NCBI RefSeq assembly: GCF_000520815.1
Contig: NZ_ASRY01000223.1
Span: 1 to 42,672, forward strand
DNA length: 42,672 nucleotides
Direction: 5' to 3'
Source: Paenibacillus maysiensis
Lineage (GTDB): Bacteria; Bacillota; Bacilli; Paenibacillales; Paenibacillaceae
Shown: one piece after another, positions 28,085 to 37,613 of the stretch
How the letters are laid out: every line of letters starts with the position of its first letter
Numbering within the stretch: position 1 is the first letter of the stretch
The notes under the pieces: model-generated
The model's input: the letters and a program-made list of their open reading frames with translations, nothing else
Told to the model about the DNA's origin: nothing
The model's database searches: none
Position numbers and translations under genes: made by a program

Positions 28085-28576
28085 CTATGACTTCCCTTCA
28101 ATGCTATCACTGCCATTATCTTTGTTCCGACGCGATTCCAGCAATGTATCCAAAATAATCAGTGCTACACCGATGACAATCGCCGAGTCTGCCACATTAA
28201 AAATCGGAAACGTATAGCTTCCAAAATTGAATTGAGCAAAATCAACCACTTCTCCTGAAATAGCCCGATCCAGAAAGTTACCGACCGCGCCTCCAAGTAC
28301 CAAACTTAATGCAATTGGAAGCAATTTCTGCCTGGCCTTAACCGTCTTCCGTAAATACCATATGATACCGATCACCACTACAATTGTAATCACGATAAAC
28401 AGCCAACGTTGGCCTTCCAAAATCCCAAAAGCAGCTCCACGATTACGATGGGAGGTGATTAAAAAGAAATTGCCGATGACTGGTATTTGCTCGTACAATT
28501 CCATACGCGTAGCCACCAAATATTTGACTCCCTGATCAATCAAAAAAATAATTAGCGCAATACCAAAATAAATCAC
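28085..28576 (-). CDS. lspA: Lipoprotein signal peptidase II
   Basis: A 163-residue membrane aspartic protease that cleaves signal peptides from lipid-modified lipoproteins, such as the binding lipoprotein in this window. Four membrane spans and both catalytic Asp blocks are present: GGAVGNFLDR and FNVADSAIVIG. GTG is the only reasonable start; its AAGGA site is unusually close, so initiation may be modest. It is the first gene of a two-gene unit with the pseudouridine synthase. Confidence 0.95.
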   Translation of the reverse strand: MIYFGIALIIFLIDQGVKYLVATRMELYEQIPVIGNFFLITSHRNRGAAFGILEGQRWLFIVITIVVVIGIIWYLRKTVKARQKLLPIALSLVLGGAVGNFLDRAISGEVVDFAQFNFGSYTFPIFNVADSAIVIGVALIILDTLLESRRNKDNGSDSIEGKS

Positions 28577-28623
28577 AGTCCTTCGTCACTCCGATCTGCT
28601 TATATCCATTGTCGATCCCATTT

Positions 28624-28653
28624 ATTGTAGCATAAGCCTTCTCAGATCGTCCA
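28624..28653 (-). promoter_or_regulatory. Probable lspA promoter (extended -10)
   Basis: TGCTACAAT (28624-28632) is an extended -10 on the minus strand. TGGACG (28648-28653) with 18-base spacing is a four-of-six -35 match. Confidence 0.45.
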
Positions 28654-28684
28654 CGAATCCCGCGAGCTATCGGTACTGGATTAC

Positions 28685-28711
28685 GAATGAAATCAACTCC
28701 AGCGCATTTGA
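28685..28711 (+). promoter_or_regulatory. Possible sigma-G/sigma-F type promoter of the DksA-like gene
   Basis: GAATG (28685-28689) fits the sigma-G -35 pattern. After 15 bases CATTTGA (28705-28711) matches the -10 pattern CATnnTA at six of seven positions. Forespore expression would agree with B. subtilis YlyA, but a match this short is weak evidence. Confidence 0.3.
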
Positions 28712-28813
28712 TCAGAATTTCCTATGTAAAAGAGGTCTTCCCGGTGCAAACTACAAGGAGCATAACCGACATAACGCACGCGCAGGTTTAACCTAGAATA
28801 AGGAGAGGATTCC

Positions 28814-29551
28814 ATGTCCCCATTGACGGAGCAACAATTGCAGGGATTGCGTAACGAACTGCTGGAACGTAAAAAAGAGATTGAGCATCGTTTGCAGGAC
28901 AACGATCATTATGGACTTAGTGATTCCCAACGCGATCAGACCGGCGAGCTTTCCCCTATTGATAATCATCCGGGCGATTTGGCTACCGAAACGTATGAGC
29001 GAGCCAAGGACATTTCCCTGTTGGAGCATGACGAATTTCAATTAGAACGTATCGAATCAGCCTTGCTGGCAATGGATAAGGGAACCTATGGCATTTGTGC
29101 AGCTAGCGGCAAACCGATTCCTTATGAGCGTCTGCTGGCTGTTCCCTATACCATTTACTGTAAAGAATACAGCCCTAAAACGGAAGTATCTAATCGACGC
29201 CCGGTCGAAGAAGAATTTCTGGCTCCTGCATTCGGCAGAACAAGTCTCGATGAGCGTGATGATCAAAATGGCTTTGATGGTGAAGATGCCTGGCAAATCG
29301 TTGAAAGCTGGGGAACATCTAACACACCAGCTATGGCTGAAAGTCGCGAAATCCACCGCTACGACGATATGGAAATTGAGGCCAACGATGATAATATGGG
29401 CTTCGTGGAGCCCTACGAAAGCTTTGTAGCTACAGACATATATGGAAAAAATGTATCTGTTGTCCGCAGCTCCATTTATCAGCGTTATCTGGATGATGGC
29501 GAGGGCGAAGGTCTGCTGGAGCTGGAGCCAGATACGAACGAAGACGAATAG
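28814..29551 (+). CDS. DksA/TraR-like protein of the YlyA/YteA group
   Basis: A 245-residue acidic protein. An N-terminal coiled coil (about 5-80, with KKEIEHRLQ) and a DksA-type zinc-finger region (GTYGICAASGKPIPYERLLA) identify the YteA/YlyA group, followed by a long acidic tail ending in Glu/Asp. Only two of the four canonical finger Cys are seen (CAAS and YCKEY), so zinc binding may be lost; this could hold for the whole group. In B. subtilis ylyA lies between ileS and lspA and encodes an RNA-polymerase-binding protein made in the forespore. Here the gene is at the same locus but on the opposite strand. AAGGAGAGG precedes the ATG. Confidence 0.85.
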   Translation: MSPLTEQQLQGLRNELLERKKEIEHRLQDNDHYGLSDSQRDQTGELSPIDNHPGDLATETYERAKDISLLEHDEFQLERIESALLAMDKGTYGICAASGKPIPYERLLAVPYTIYCKEYSPKTEVSNRRPVEEEFLAPAFGRTSLDERDDQNGFDGEDAWQIVESWGTSNTPAMAESREIHRYDDMEIEANDDNMGFVEPYESFVATDIYGKNVSVVRSSIYQRYLDDGEGEGLLELEPDTNEDE

Positions 29552-29582
29552 TTCAACGAAATCCTAACAGGTAAACAAGTAC

Positions 29583-29978
29583 CTAGTAGGTGTTTAGCTC
29601 CAGTTGTCGTTGCACAATCCGTACAATATCAGCAATATAATCACCGATGATCGGCAAATTCAGGGCTCCCAGCACTTGCAACACATAAATAATGGTCGCC
29701 GCGAAAAAAGTAAAACCAAGCGCGATGCCAAGCCCCCTGGACAGACCTGATATTAAGTTTAGCCAGAGCAGTCGCCCAGGCTTGTTAAGCAACAGGGCAT
29801 AGTCAGCAATGCGCGTGCGTTCCAACTGCTGTGCCACGGAACGCACCAGCTTTTCCACACGGCTTAGTTGGTCAGCCTGATTACCTGCTGTACTTTGATC
29901 TGTTGCTACACCCCCCGTACTTCCTCTATTTATGCCTTGGCGGCTTCTCCCCTGTCTGCGTCTTGATCGTGCTGTCAT
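29583..29978 (-). CDS. DUF5665-like small membrane protein
   Basis: A 131-residue protein. The first ~35 residues are basic and Gly/Ser-rich, then an amphipathic stretch (RVEKLVRSVAQQLERTRIADY) leads into two hydrophobic segments (about 78-98 and 102-122). The layout fits the DUF5665 family, whose role is unknown. AAGGGGG is seven bases before ATG 29978; an in-frame TTG two codons earlier is less likely. It lies between ileS and the DksA-like gene and converges on the latter with about 30 bases between stops. Confidence 0.7.
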   Translation of the reverse strand: MTARSRRRQGRSRQGINRGSTGGVATDQSTAGNQADQLSRVEKLVRSVAQQLERTRIADYALLLNKPGRLLWLNLISGLSRGLGIALGFTFFAATIIYVLQVLGALNLPIIGDYIADIVRIVQRQLELNTY

Positions 29979-30017
29979 GCACAATCCCCCTTTTCCCGCG
30001 CTGCCCTAAAAGCAGCA

Positions 30018-30077
30018 AACGAGCCGAAGCAAGTAACGGAGATCATCCATCCGTTTCCAATGCTTAGGCTCGTTTTT
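30018..30077. terminator. Nested hairpin after ileS, probable bidirectional terminator
   Basis: AACGAGCC..AAGCA (30018-30030) pairs with TGCTTAGGCTCGTT (30061-30074), and inside it AACGGA pairs with TCCGTT. The T-run is stronger on the plus strand (GTTTTTAT), while the minus strand reads GTTTGCTGCTTTT. It lies just past the ileS stop, so it most likely ends ileS transcription. Confidence 0.55.
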
Positions 30078-30119
30078 ATATGCTGCCTGTTATTGTATTA
30101 TGGGACAGGGGTCTTGTAA

Positions 30120-33100
30120 TTATTCCCCAATATGCACGCCGATGGTTTTACCGTTCACTTCAACGCGTTCCACAGGCTCGGCTTGACCAAATGTCACCGT
30201 CGTTACCAGTACGTTCTCACGCAACACCGAATCGAAGTTTTCGATCGCCTGACGCAGCTCACTATCTACATCCAGCGTCAGTGCGACATGCTTTTCAATT
30301 GGCAGATCCAGCTTCTTACGGTAATCCTGCACCGCACGAACAACCTCACGTACCCAGCCCTCTTGCTCTAGCTCAGGTGTAATGTCCGTGTTCAACGCTA
30401 CTGTTAAACCGTAGCCGGAAGCGGAAGCAAAACCTTCCTTCGCTTTTTTCTCCACCAGCAATTCCTCGGCTGTAACCTGTAACTCTTCCCCTTCTAGAGA
30501 AGCCACGTTCAGCACTCCTTTTTCTACAACCGAACGGGTGTCCTCCGCAGACATTCCTTTGAAAAAGTTTTGCAGGAAGCCGACATTTTTGCCGTATTTC
30601 TTGCCCGCTACCTTCAAATTCAGCTTCAGTGTGAAGTCTACAAAGCCACTGTCGTCCGTTTCAACATGAATATGCTTCACATTGATCTCATCCTTGATGA
30701 TCTCCTCATAACCACTCAGCTCAAAATCCTGATCCATGGACAAAATCAATTCAGACAACGGCTGACGCGTTTTCAGTCCCGTTTCGTTACGGACGTTGCG
30801 CGCCAGTTCTACTACGCGGCGAGCCGTCTCCATGTCACGTTCCAGCTCCAGATCAATCAGGGCTTCATTGGCAGTCGGATAATCATCCAGATGAACGCTT
30901 TCCCCGTTGCTCAGGTTCAGGTAAATATCCTCAGCCAGCATCGGCGTGAACGGCGCAAGCAGCTTCGCTGTCGTCAATAACACCTCAGTTAGTGTTCGGT
31001 ACGCATCCAATTTATCTTCTGTAAGGCCATTGCCCCAGAATCGGTCGCGCGAACGGCGGATATACCAGTTGCTCAGTTCATCCACGAACGACTCAATCGC
31101 TTTGGACGAGTTCAGGAAGTCGTTCACAGCCAGCGCTTTGTCCACCACCAGAATCAAGCTGTTGAGGCGGGACAAAATCCAGCGATCCAGCTTGTGTGCT
31201 GATGGCTTGAACGGATGCTGTGCCGGATCAAAACCGTCGATATCCGCATACAAGGTCAGGAAAGCATGTGTATTTACGAGCGTATCTACCAGCTTCGATT
31301 TGGCTTCGCCTACAATACCTTTGGAAAAACGTTTGCTATTCCACGGTGCACTATCGGACAACAATGCCCACCGGAAAGCATCTGTACCGTACTCGTCAAT
31401 CACTTCCCACGGATCAATCACATTCCCCTTGGATTTGGACATTTTCTGTCCCTGCTCATCCAGTACGTGGCCTGTCGCCATAACTGCTTTATAAGGAGCT
31501 TTCCCTGTCAGCATGGTCGAAATCGCAAGCAAGCTGTAGAACCAGCCACGAGTCTGGTCAATACCTTCACAGATCATGTCTGCCGGGAATTGCTGCTCGA
31601 ATGTTTCATTATTTTCAAACGGATAATGATGTTGGGCAAAAGGCATGGAGCCGCTGTCGAACCATACGTCGATCACTTCCGGTGTACGGGTCATTTCGTA
31701 TTTACCGCATGTACTGCGAACCTTGATTTCATCTACATATGGTTTATGCAGCTCAAAGTCCGCTGGTACGTCGCCAATCGCACGTTCCCGCAGTTCAGCA
31801 ATACTATGCGGAGCGAACTGCTCTCCGGTTTCTTCACAAACCCAGATATTCAGCGGTGTGCCCCAATAGCGATCACGGCTGATGTTCCAGTCCACCAATT
31901 CCTCCAAAAACTTGCCGAAGCGTCCTTCGCGTATATGACCCGGATACCATTCGATTTCGTTATTGTTGGCAATCAGTTGATCCTTGATGGCGGTTGTTTT
32001 GATAAACCAGCTGTCCATGGCGTAGTACAATAGCGGGGAGTCACAACGCCAGCAGAACGGATAGCTATGCTCGTATTTTTCCTTACTGTAAAGCAAGCCT
32101 TTTTCCGACAGCATTTTAACAATATCCACATCACAGTCCTTCACAAAACGGCCTGCAAAATCAGTGATTTCCTCGACGTAGTTACCTTGAAGATCCACCA
32201 CATTGATGAATCCAACGCCATTTTCACGACATACCCGGTAATCATCTTCACCATGCGCAGGAGCCATATGAACGATACCTGTACCGCTGGAGTCCGTTAC
32301 GAACTTCGCACCCAGAATCTGATTGCCCTTCTCGACTTGGAAATAAGTAAATGGCGGAGTATACGTTTGACCTACCAGTTCCGAACCTGGCAGCGTGCCA
32401 ACCACTTCATGATCGCCTTTAATCACGTCTTCGACGAGATTTTTGGCAACGATGTATACACCGTCTTCCTGTTTTACACGAGCGTATTCTAGATCAGGAT
32501 TGACGGCAAGTGCCACGTGACTCGGCAGGGTCCAAGGTGTTGTCGTCCAGGCCAACACATATTCACCACTGCTATGCAGCTTAAATTTGGCCGTGGCGCT
32601 CAGGTCTTTTACGTCTTTGTAGCCCTGTGCCACTTCATGGGAACTCAGCGTTGTCTGACAACTCGGACAATACGGACTTACGCGATGACCGCGATACAGC
32701 AGACCCTTTTCGTGAATCGTCGCCAGAATGTTCCACACACTCTCGATATAGTTATTATCCAGCGTGATGTATGGATTATCGAGGTCTGTCCAATAGCCGA
32801 TAGCTTCGGTCAGATCACGCCATTGCTGCTCATACTCAAATACGCTGGCTTTACATTTTTTAATGAACTTTTCCACACCATACTCTTCGATTTCAGACTT
32901 ATGGGAAATGCCCAATTGCTTCTGTACACCCAATTCTACCGGCAGACCGTGGGTATCCCAACCCGCCTTACGTACGACACGATATCCCTTCATCGTCTGG
33001 TAACGGCCGACAAAATCCTTAATTACACGGCCCAGCACGTGACCGATATGCGGTTTACCATTAGCTGTTGGCGGGCCTTCATAAAATACAAAGTTTGGCT

Positions 33101-33209
33101 TACCCTCACGATGTGTGATCGTTTTACGGAATGTGCCCTCCTGCTTCCATTTGGTCAGAATGCGCAGGTCGCGGGACCGTGCCTTTTCTTTGACATCCAC
33201 TCTGTTCAT
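30120..33209 (-). CDS. ileS: Isoleucyl-tRNA synthetase, type 2 (eukaryote-like)
   Basis: A 1029-residue class Ia synthetase charging tRNA-Ile. The signatures are intact: HIGH at residues 54-57 ([10 protein letters not shown]) and KMSKSKGN near residue 600; the editing domain includes [30 protein letters not shown], the [12 protein letters not shown] start and the absence of a C-terminal four-Cys zinc module mark it as IleRS2, the type associated with mupirocin resistance, rather than the B. subtilis IleRS1. The HIGH motif is canonical. It occupies the standard divIVA-ileS-lspA position and is preceded by a T-box, so it appears to be the housekeeping enzyme. Whether a second ileS exists cannot be seen here. 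Confidence 0.95.
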   Translation of the reverse strand: MNRVDVKEKARSRDLRILTKWKQEGTFRKTITHREGKPNFVFYEGPPTANGKPHIGHVLGRVIKDFVGRYQTMKGYRVVRKAGWDTHGLPVELGVQKQLGISHKSEIEEYGVEKFIKKCKASVFEYEQQWRDLTEAIGYWTDLDNPYITLDNNYIESVWNILATIHEKGLLYRGHRVSPYCPSCQTTLSSHEVAQGYKDVKDLSATAKFKLHSSGEYVLAWTTTPWTLPSHVALAVNPDLEYARVKQEDGVYIVAKNLVEDVIKGDHEVVGTLPGSELVGQTYTPPFTYFQVEKGNQILGAKFVTDSSGTGIVHMAPAHGEDDYRVCRENGVGFINVVDLQGNYVEEITDFAGRFVKDCDVDIVKMLSEKGLLYSKEKYEHSYPFCWRCDSPLLYYAMDSWFIKTTAIKDQLIANNNEIEWYPGHIREGRFGKFLEELVDWNISRDRYWGTPLNIWVCEETGEQFAPHSIAELRERAIGDVPADFELHKPYVDEIKVRSTCGKYEMTRTPEVIDVWFDSGSMPFAQHHYPFENNETFEQQFPADMICEGIDQTRGWFYSLLAISTMLTGKAPYKAVMATGHVLDEQGQKMSKSKGNVIDPWEVIDEYGTDAFRWALLSDSAPWNSKRFSKGIVGEAKSKLVDTLVNTHAFLTLYADIDGFDPAQHPFKPSAHKLDRWILSRLNSLILVVDKALAVNDFLNSSKAIESFVDELSNWYIRRSRDRFWGNGLTEDKLDAYRTLTEVLLTTAKLLAPFTPMLAEDIYLNLSNGESVHLDDYPTANEALIDLELERDMETARRVVELARNVRNETGLKTRQPLSELILSMDQDFELSGYEEIIKDEINVKHIHVETDDSGFVDFTLKLNLKVAGKKYGKNVGFLQNFFKGMSAEDTRSVVEKGVLNVASLEGEELQVTAEELLVEKKAKEGFASASGYGLTVALNTDITPELEQEGWVREVVRAVQDYRKKLDLPIEKHVALTLDVDSELRQAIENFDSVLRENVLVTTVTFGQAEPVERVEVNGKTIGVHIGE

Positions 33210-33271
33210 AATGTCATACTCCCTCTCTGATCATCATTGGTTGGTGTAGCATTCTCTGAAAAAAAAGCAAC

Positions 33272-33580
33272 AAAAAAGCCCCGTCCCTGTAAGGGACGAG
33301 ACTGTGCTCGCGTTACCACCCTGATTCCGTAAACAAACCATCTCAAAAAGACTGGTCCCGTTACGGCTCTCCGAGCCCTACTCAACTACAGCAGGGCGCC
33401 ATTATAACGTATGGCGAACGGTGAATGCTTACACACACCGGATAAAATCCAAGCGCTTCAGCTCACTTCTCAGGGAGGATCTTCGGTCATGTTCTGAACG
33501 TTGGCTTGCACCGGAAAAAGGCCAACTCTCTGAGGGACAAAATCATGACGTACTCGTTCCCATCAACGAATTCCAAATGT
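33272..33580 (-). promoter_or_regulatory. T-box riboswitch of ileS
   Basis: The minus-strand leader has the T-box sequence AGGGTGGTAACGCGAG (33307-33322) just before a terminator stem (CGTCCCTTACAGGGACG region, 33278-33299) and TTTTTT. About 150 bases upstream, in the Stem I region, CCGAAGATCCTCCC contains ATC (33478-33480), an isoleucine specifier in the expected GAA context. Uncharged tRNA-Ile should favour the antiterminator and switch ileS on. Confidence 0.93.
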
Positions 33581-33675
33581 TAAATTCATCGGGATATTAA
33601 ATCAGCAGCTTCGCTGCCCTGAATAACGACTCATTACCCACAATGGATAACGTGATATTCAGTATAGTATTTACA

Positions 33676-33704
33676 GTTATAGCCTGTTTAAAGGTAAAAG
33701 TCAA
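33676..33704 (-). promoter_or_regulatory. Sigma-A promoter of the ileS leader
   Basis: TTGACT (33699-33704) and TATAAC (33676-33681) are 17 bases apart on the minus strand, roughly 100 bases before Stem I of the T-box. Confidence 0.7.
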
Positions 33705-33742
33705 CCCTGACAAGGACCAGAAATCGCTGTTCGGGATGAGGA

Positions 33743-34252
33743 TTAATAAATCTCTTTCATTTCACGCTCGCGCTCCAGCACTTCGCGTTCACGATTTTCA
33801 AGCGCTTCCCATCCGTCCTGACTTAGCAAGTCAAGCTGCGCCTCCACCAATGTACGAAAACGTGCCCGATAAATCGAAGCCTGCTTCTTCAGTTCCTCGA
33901 CCTCCAGCGCAATTTTGCGGGATTTGGACAACGCTTCATTCACAATGCGGTCCGCATTTTTTTCCGCTTCCTTCACGATGAGCTGCGATTCTTTCTTGGC
34001 GTTATTACGGACTTCATCAGCCGCTTCTTGCGCCACGATAATCGTCTTGCTCAGCGTATCCTCAATGGTCGAAAAATGATCGAGCTTTTCCTGAACATTC
34101 AACAGCTGTGTACTCAGTTCTTTATTTTCACGGATAACGCCCTCGTAATCCTTGATCACCTGATCCAAAAATTCATTGACCTGATCTTCGTCATAACCGC
34201 GAAGCCGGCGGGCAAATTCCTTGTTATGTATATCCAATGGCGTTAATGGCAT
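33743..34252 (-). CDS. divIVA: Cell-division and polarity protein DivIVA
   Basis: A 169-residue membrane-curvature-binding coiled-coil protein that marks septa and poles. The N-terminal lipid-binding domain reads MPLTPLDIHNKEFARRLRGYDEDQVNEFLDQ in outline, including the conserved Phe and Arg residues, and the rest is heptad-rich coiled coil with an acidic/basic end. AGGAGG is seven bases before ATG 34252; a GTG three codons upstream overlaps that site and is unlikely. It has its own promoter and stands between ylmH and ileS. Confidence 0.95.
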   Translation of the reverse strand: MPLTPLDIHNKEFARRLRGYDEDQVNEFLDQVIKDYEGVIRENKELSTQLLNVQEKLDHFSTIEDTLSKTIIVAQEAADEVRNNAKKESQLIVKEAEKNADRIVNEALSKSRKIALEVEELKKQASIYRARFRTLVEAQLDLLSQDGWEALENREREVLEREREMKEIY

Positions 34253-34323
34253 GCCGTCCACCTCCTATAAGATTGACAAAAAAACATTTACCTCGTCACG
34301 ACGCTCACTATCATCTATCGGTC

Positions 34324-34352
34324 ATCATACCCCGTTTTGTGAAAACTGTACA
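34324..34352 (-). promoter_or_regulatory. Probable divIVA promoter
   Basis: TGTACA (34347-34352) and TATGAT (34324-34329) lie 17 bases apart on the minus strand, about 70 bases before the start codon. Confidence 0.55.
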
Positions 34353-34423
34353 GAGCAAAATCGTTCCAGTTCTTTGCTATAGCTTAATTCTTTCGACAGA
34401 AAGCTCGTGATTCCTGCCTCCAG

Positions 34424-35206
34424 CTATATAAACTTGCCAATTTTGACACGGAATCTTCCCTTTTTTGTCATTCCATCTGTTTCCAGCACTTTGAAACGCC
34501 CAAATCCCTGCATGGAAATAACGTCCCCTGCCTTGAGTAAAGTGGATGGATTCTCCTCCACCTTCCAATTCACCCGGCAACGTCCGGCCCGGATCGGAGT
34601 TAAAATCTTGCTCCGGCTGAGCTTGTACACATCACTGGTAATGCCATCCAGACGCAAAGAAGCCACCGTCAGGTCCAACGGCTCCAATGTAACGTCCTTC
34701 GTCCGCAGATTTTCTGAAGGCAACAGTTCTGTCCATACATGAACACGATGAACCTGTTGTAAATGCATCGTAATAAAATCGCTGATCTCAGAAGCCACCA
34801 ATACATGACACCCGTCGTCCAGCACATGAATATCCCCTATTTTTCCACGCTTGATTCCAAGTCCTAATATTGCACCCAAATAATCCCCGTGCTCCAACGT
34901 GTTAATTTTATGATCATCGGACGTGACGGAAAGAACCTGAATACCCATATTCTCTCCGTCCACATACGAATAATCGGGCGCGATTAGCGCCCGCTTTCGT
35001 TCCGATGCCTCATAACCGCCATCTACCCTAATCGTGACCTTGTCTTCCTTCGAAGCAAGCGTCTCCAATATGTACAGTTGACGCGGGTCCAAAAAATCAG
35101 TCAGCTTCTGCTCATGGTAAGCCCCCGCATGACTGATCCATTCGGAAGCGCGATCTACATAATCTCGTTCATCCGGGTGAAAGTGCTCATAAATCTCAGT
35201 TCGCAT
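34424..35206 (-). CDS. ylmH: YlmH, S4-domain RNA-binding protein
   Basis: A 260-residue protein with the YlmH layout: an N-terminal domain starting with EHFHPDERDYVDRASEWI, a middle ribosome-binding-like part, and an S4 domain near residues 180-245 (LRLDGITSDVYKLSRSKI to VISMQGFGRF). YlmH homologues act in ribosome quality control on stalled 50S-tRNA complexes, so the location in a division cluster is positional rather than functional. AGGAGG lies five bases before the ATG. Confidence 0.94.
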   Translation of the reverse strand: MRTEIYEHFHPDERDYVDRASEWISHAGAYHEQKLTDFLDPRQLYILETLASKEDKVTIRVDGGYEASERKRALIAPDYSYVDGENMGIQVLSVTSDDHKINTLEHGDYLGAILGLGIKRGKIGDIHVLDDGCHVLVASEISDFITMHLQQVHRVHVWTELLPSENLRTKDVTLEPLDLTVASLRLDGITSDVYKLSRSKILTPIRAGRCRVNWKVEENPSTLLKAGDVISMQGFGRFKVLETDGMTKKGRFRVKIGKFI

Positions 35207-35214
35207 AAGTCCTC

Positions 35215-35472
35215 CTAGACGAAATTGCTAATTAAAGACATCAAACCATACGACGCAAAACGCAGAGCAATCAGCGCAACAATGGGTGAAATATCAATCA
35301 TCCCGAAGATTGGCGGTATAAATCTGCGAAAAGGAGACAAATACGGCTCCACAAACTTGGCAAGTAAATCACCGATCACACTCTCTCTTGCATTAGGAAG
35401 CCACGACATCAGGACATATGCAATGATCATGTAAGAATAAATCTGAAATAGCCAACCGATTACCTCGATCAA
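35215..35472 (-). CDS. yggT: YggT-family membrane protein (YlmG)
   Basis: An 85-residue protein with two hydrophobic segments (about 5-25 and 60-83) and the family motif PYLSPFRRFIPPIFGMIDISPIVAL. Members sit beside sepF and ylmH in Gram-positives and have a poorly defined role in membrane or division organisation. Start is TTG behind a GAGGTGAG site, only eight bases after the sepF stop. Confidence 0.93.
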   Translation of the reverse strand: MIEVIGWLFQIYSYMIIAYVLMSWLPNARESVIGDLLAKFVEPYLSPFRRFIPPIFGMIDISPIVALIALRFASYGLMSLISNFV

Positions 35473-35479
35473 GAAAAGC

Positions 35480-35932
35480 TCACCTCATTCTGTTAAGTTC
35501 TTGTTCAGTGTCAGCTAGTATTTCCGTAATGGAGCCTTGAATTTCAACCGTATCCGGTGTACACAGGAAAATATTATTGCCCACCTTGGAAATGCCTCCA
35601 CCCAACGCATATACAGTACCACTTAAAAAATCAATGATTCGCAGCGCCTGATCCTTGCGGATGCGTTGCAAATTGACCACGACGGTACGATGGGAACGAA
35701 TATGGTCGGCAATTTCCTGTGCTTCATCATAAGAACGCGGCTCATACAGGACAACCTTCACATTTTTCTGTGAATGGATGCTGACAACATTATTGCCCTT
35801 CTGGTTCTTACGTTTATCAAAGCTTGGGGTTTCAATTTCTTGATCTTCCGGCGTATTCATAACCTCTCGCTCTACAACTTCCTCTTCTTCCTGAAGTCCC
35901 AGGAAGTTCATGAACTTATTCATTACGCCCAA
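35480..35932 (-). CDS. sepF: SepF, FtsZ-anchoring division protein
   Basis: A 150-residue protein. The N-terminus (MGVMNKFMNFLGLQEEEE) is the membrane-binding amphipathic helix and acidic start. A variable linker follows, and the C-terminal DUF552 domain (about 58-145) contains VVVNLQRIRKDQALRIIDFLSGTVYALGG. It ties FtsZ filaments to the membrane and arranges septum growth. The TTG start has GAGGAGG seven bases upstream and overlaps the yggS stop; an in-frame ATG three codons later is too far from that site. Confidence 0.95.
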   Translation of the reverse strand: MGVMNKFMNFLGLQEEEEVVEREVMNTPEDQEIETPSFDKRKNQKGNNVVSIHSQKNVKVVLYEPRSYDEAQEIADHIRSHRTVVVNLQRIRKDQALRIIDFLSGTVYALGGGISKVGNNIFLCTPDTVEIQGSITEILADTEQELNRMR

Positions 35933-36636
35933 TGGAAATCCTCCTCTCGTCCGACCAGTACAGAACCAAGCCGTAACCAGGTCGCTCCTTCTTCAACCGC
36001 CACCTCAAAATCATTAGACATGCCCATCGATAAGTGAACAATAGGTTCTCTTGTTAAAGCTTGTCCATTTATCGCATCACGCAATTCACGTAGCCCCCGA
36101 AATACAGGTCGGGTATTCTCCGGGTCTTCCTCATGGGGAGCCATCGTCATCAAGCCAATCACGTCCACATGCTCAAGCTCACGAATTTGCTTCAAAAAAG
36201 GGGTCACCGCCTCAGGAGAAAGACCATATTTAGAAGTTTCCCCAGAAATGTTAACTTGCACAAAAGCTTTGACCCTCAGTTCAAGAGCAGCCGCCTTCTT
36301 GTCCAATTCCTGAGCCAGTGACAGCCGGTCAAGCGAATGTATATATTCAAATTTTCCAATGACATCTTTAACCTTATTCGTTTGCAGATGACCGATAAAA
36401 TGCCATGTTCCCCGGTCACCCAGCTTGCTCCATTTATCCGCAGCATCCTGCCAGCGATTTTCGCCAACATGCTCCAAGCCACTGTCCAATACAAAAGCCA
36501 TCGCCGCTGCCGAAACATATTTCGTGACAGCGATCACATTTACTTCTTCACGCGAACGTCCGCTGCGGGCACATGCCGCTTCCACACGGGCGTTCACCTC
36601 TTTAATTCGTTCCTCCAAAGACACGGGAGGACTCAC
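35923..36636 (-). CDS. yggS: YggS-family pyridoxal-phosphate homeostasis protein
   Basis: A 237-residue TIM-barrel PLP-binding protein (YlmE/PLPBP). The cofactor lysine is Lys39 in IAVTKYVSA. HVGENRWQ, HFIGHLQTNK and SMGMSNDFEVAVEEGATWLRLGS are the usual signatures. It buffers PLP rather than catalysing a known reaction. The GTG start overlaps the pgeF stop (GTGA). Confidence 0.95.
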   Translation of the reverse strand: MSPPVSLEERIKEVNARVEAACARSGRSREEVNVIAVTKYVSAAAMAFVLDSGLEHVGENRWQDAADKWSKLGDRGTWHFIGHLQTNKVKDVIGKFEYIHSLDRLSLAQELDKKAAALELRVKAFVQVNISGETSKYGLSPEAVTPFLKQIRELEHVDVIGLMTMAPHEEDPENTRPVFRGLRELRDAINGQALTREPIVHLSMGMSNDFEVAVEEGATWLRLGSVLVGREEDFHWA

Positions 36637-37517
36637 CTCTCTTCCAGACCAATCCAGCTCGCCATTCTCCCTGTGACGCCGCCTTCCTTGCGATACGAAA
36701 AAAACAAATCGCTGCGGCTACTCGTGCATAAGGTAGTACATTCGATACGGCTCGGCAATATTCCTGCTTTCATCATAATGTGTCGATTGCATTGTTTCAA
36801 GTCAAGAAGCGTTTTTCCGCCGCCTAACGGGAAATAGACAGTGCCTTCCCATTTATCATTACCCGGGCAATCATGCTCCAAAACCCGAATTTGGCTCATC
36901 ACATGCTCATCCACCTCGTATGACTTTATACCAATGGAAGGGCCAATGGCTGCAAGCAAATCGGACGGCTGCGATCCATATTCGGTCTGCATCGTTTGCA
37001 CCATTTTCAGCGCAATCTCGGCAACCGTTCCTTTCCAGCCCGCATGTGCTAGCCCAATTACACGCCGCACCGGATCACAAAAATATAACGGCACGCAATC
37101 CGCATAAAAGGATGTCAGTAAAATGCCTGGCACATCGGTCAACAGTCCATCTGTATCCTGAAAAGCGGATGCACGATCCACAAAGCCGCGCCCGCGGTCA
37201 GCAGCCTTTACAACAGCAACGTGATTACCGTGTACCTGCTCTCCACAGGTCCAGGCTTCAGGCACAAATCCGAGCTGCTCCGCAATAAGCTGCCGATTGC
37301 GAATAACTTTCTCCGGGTCATCCCCTACATGAAACGCACAATTCAGACTTTCGTAAGGCACTTCACTGACACCGCCATGGCGTCCGGTAAAACCTGCTGT
37401 CAATCCACGAACCTGTTTCTCCCAGGATTGAATATATAACAACTCTGGCAAGGGATGCGCGCCATCTGTCGTTGACGCGACACCCGTTGCTCCGGTATTC
37501 ACTACAAACGGTTCCAT
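36633..37517 (-). CDS. pgeF: Peptidoglycan editing factor PgeF (laccase-domain, YlmD)
   Basis: A 294-residue protein of the YfiH/DUF152 family, which clears wrongly built muropeptides or acts on purine nucleosides in reported members. The zinc-site residues are present: His96 in EQVHGN, Cys141 in YADCVPLYF and His158 in HAGWKGT. The common GPSIGPCCYEV motif reads GPSIGIKSYEV here, so the two non-catalytic Cys are replaced. AGAGGTG lies ahead of the ATG. It is coupled to yggS through overlapping codons. Confidence 0.94.
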   Translation of the reverse strand: MEPFVVNTGATGVASTTDGAHPLPELLYIQSWEKQVRGLTAGFTGRHGGVSEVPYESLNCAFHVGDDPEKVIRNRQLIAEQLGFVPEAWTCGEQVHGNHVAVVKAADRGRGFVDRASAFQDTDGLLTDVPGILLTSFYADCVPLYFCDPVRRVIGLAHAGWKGTVAEIALKMVQTMQTEYGSQPSDLLAAIGPSIGIKSYEVDEHVMSQIRVLEHDCPGNDKWEGTVYFPLGGGKTLLDLKQCNRHIMMKAGILPSRIECTTLCTSSRSDLFFSYRKEGGVTGRMASWIGLEER

Positions 37518-37613
37518 TCGTTTTCACCTCTACTGCCCAGTGTACCAAAAAGCCGCCGCCGTGTCTTCACATAGCTGTCAAATACACATATTCCTACAGC
37601 TCAAAGTCACTGC

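Noticed and set aside
31215..32033. 272-codon plus-strand frame opposite ileS
   Set aside because: Antisense to the conserved IleRS core with no start signal; codon composition mirrors the real gene.
34392..34398. TTCGACA (inverted Spo0A box) upstream of divIVA
   Set aside because: A single 7-base match lying in a small hairpin about 40 bases upstream of the predicted -35. Expected by chance and no known Spo0A control of divIVA supports it.
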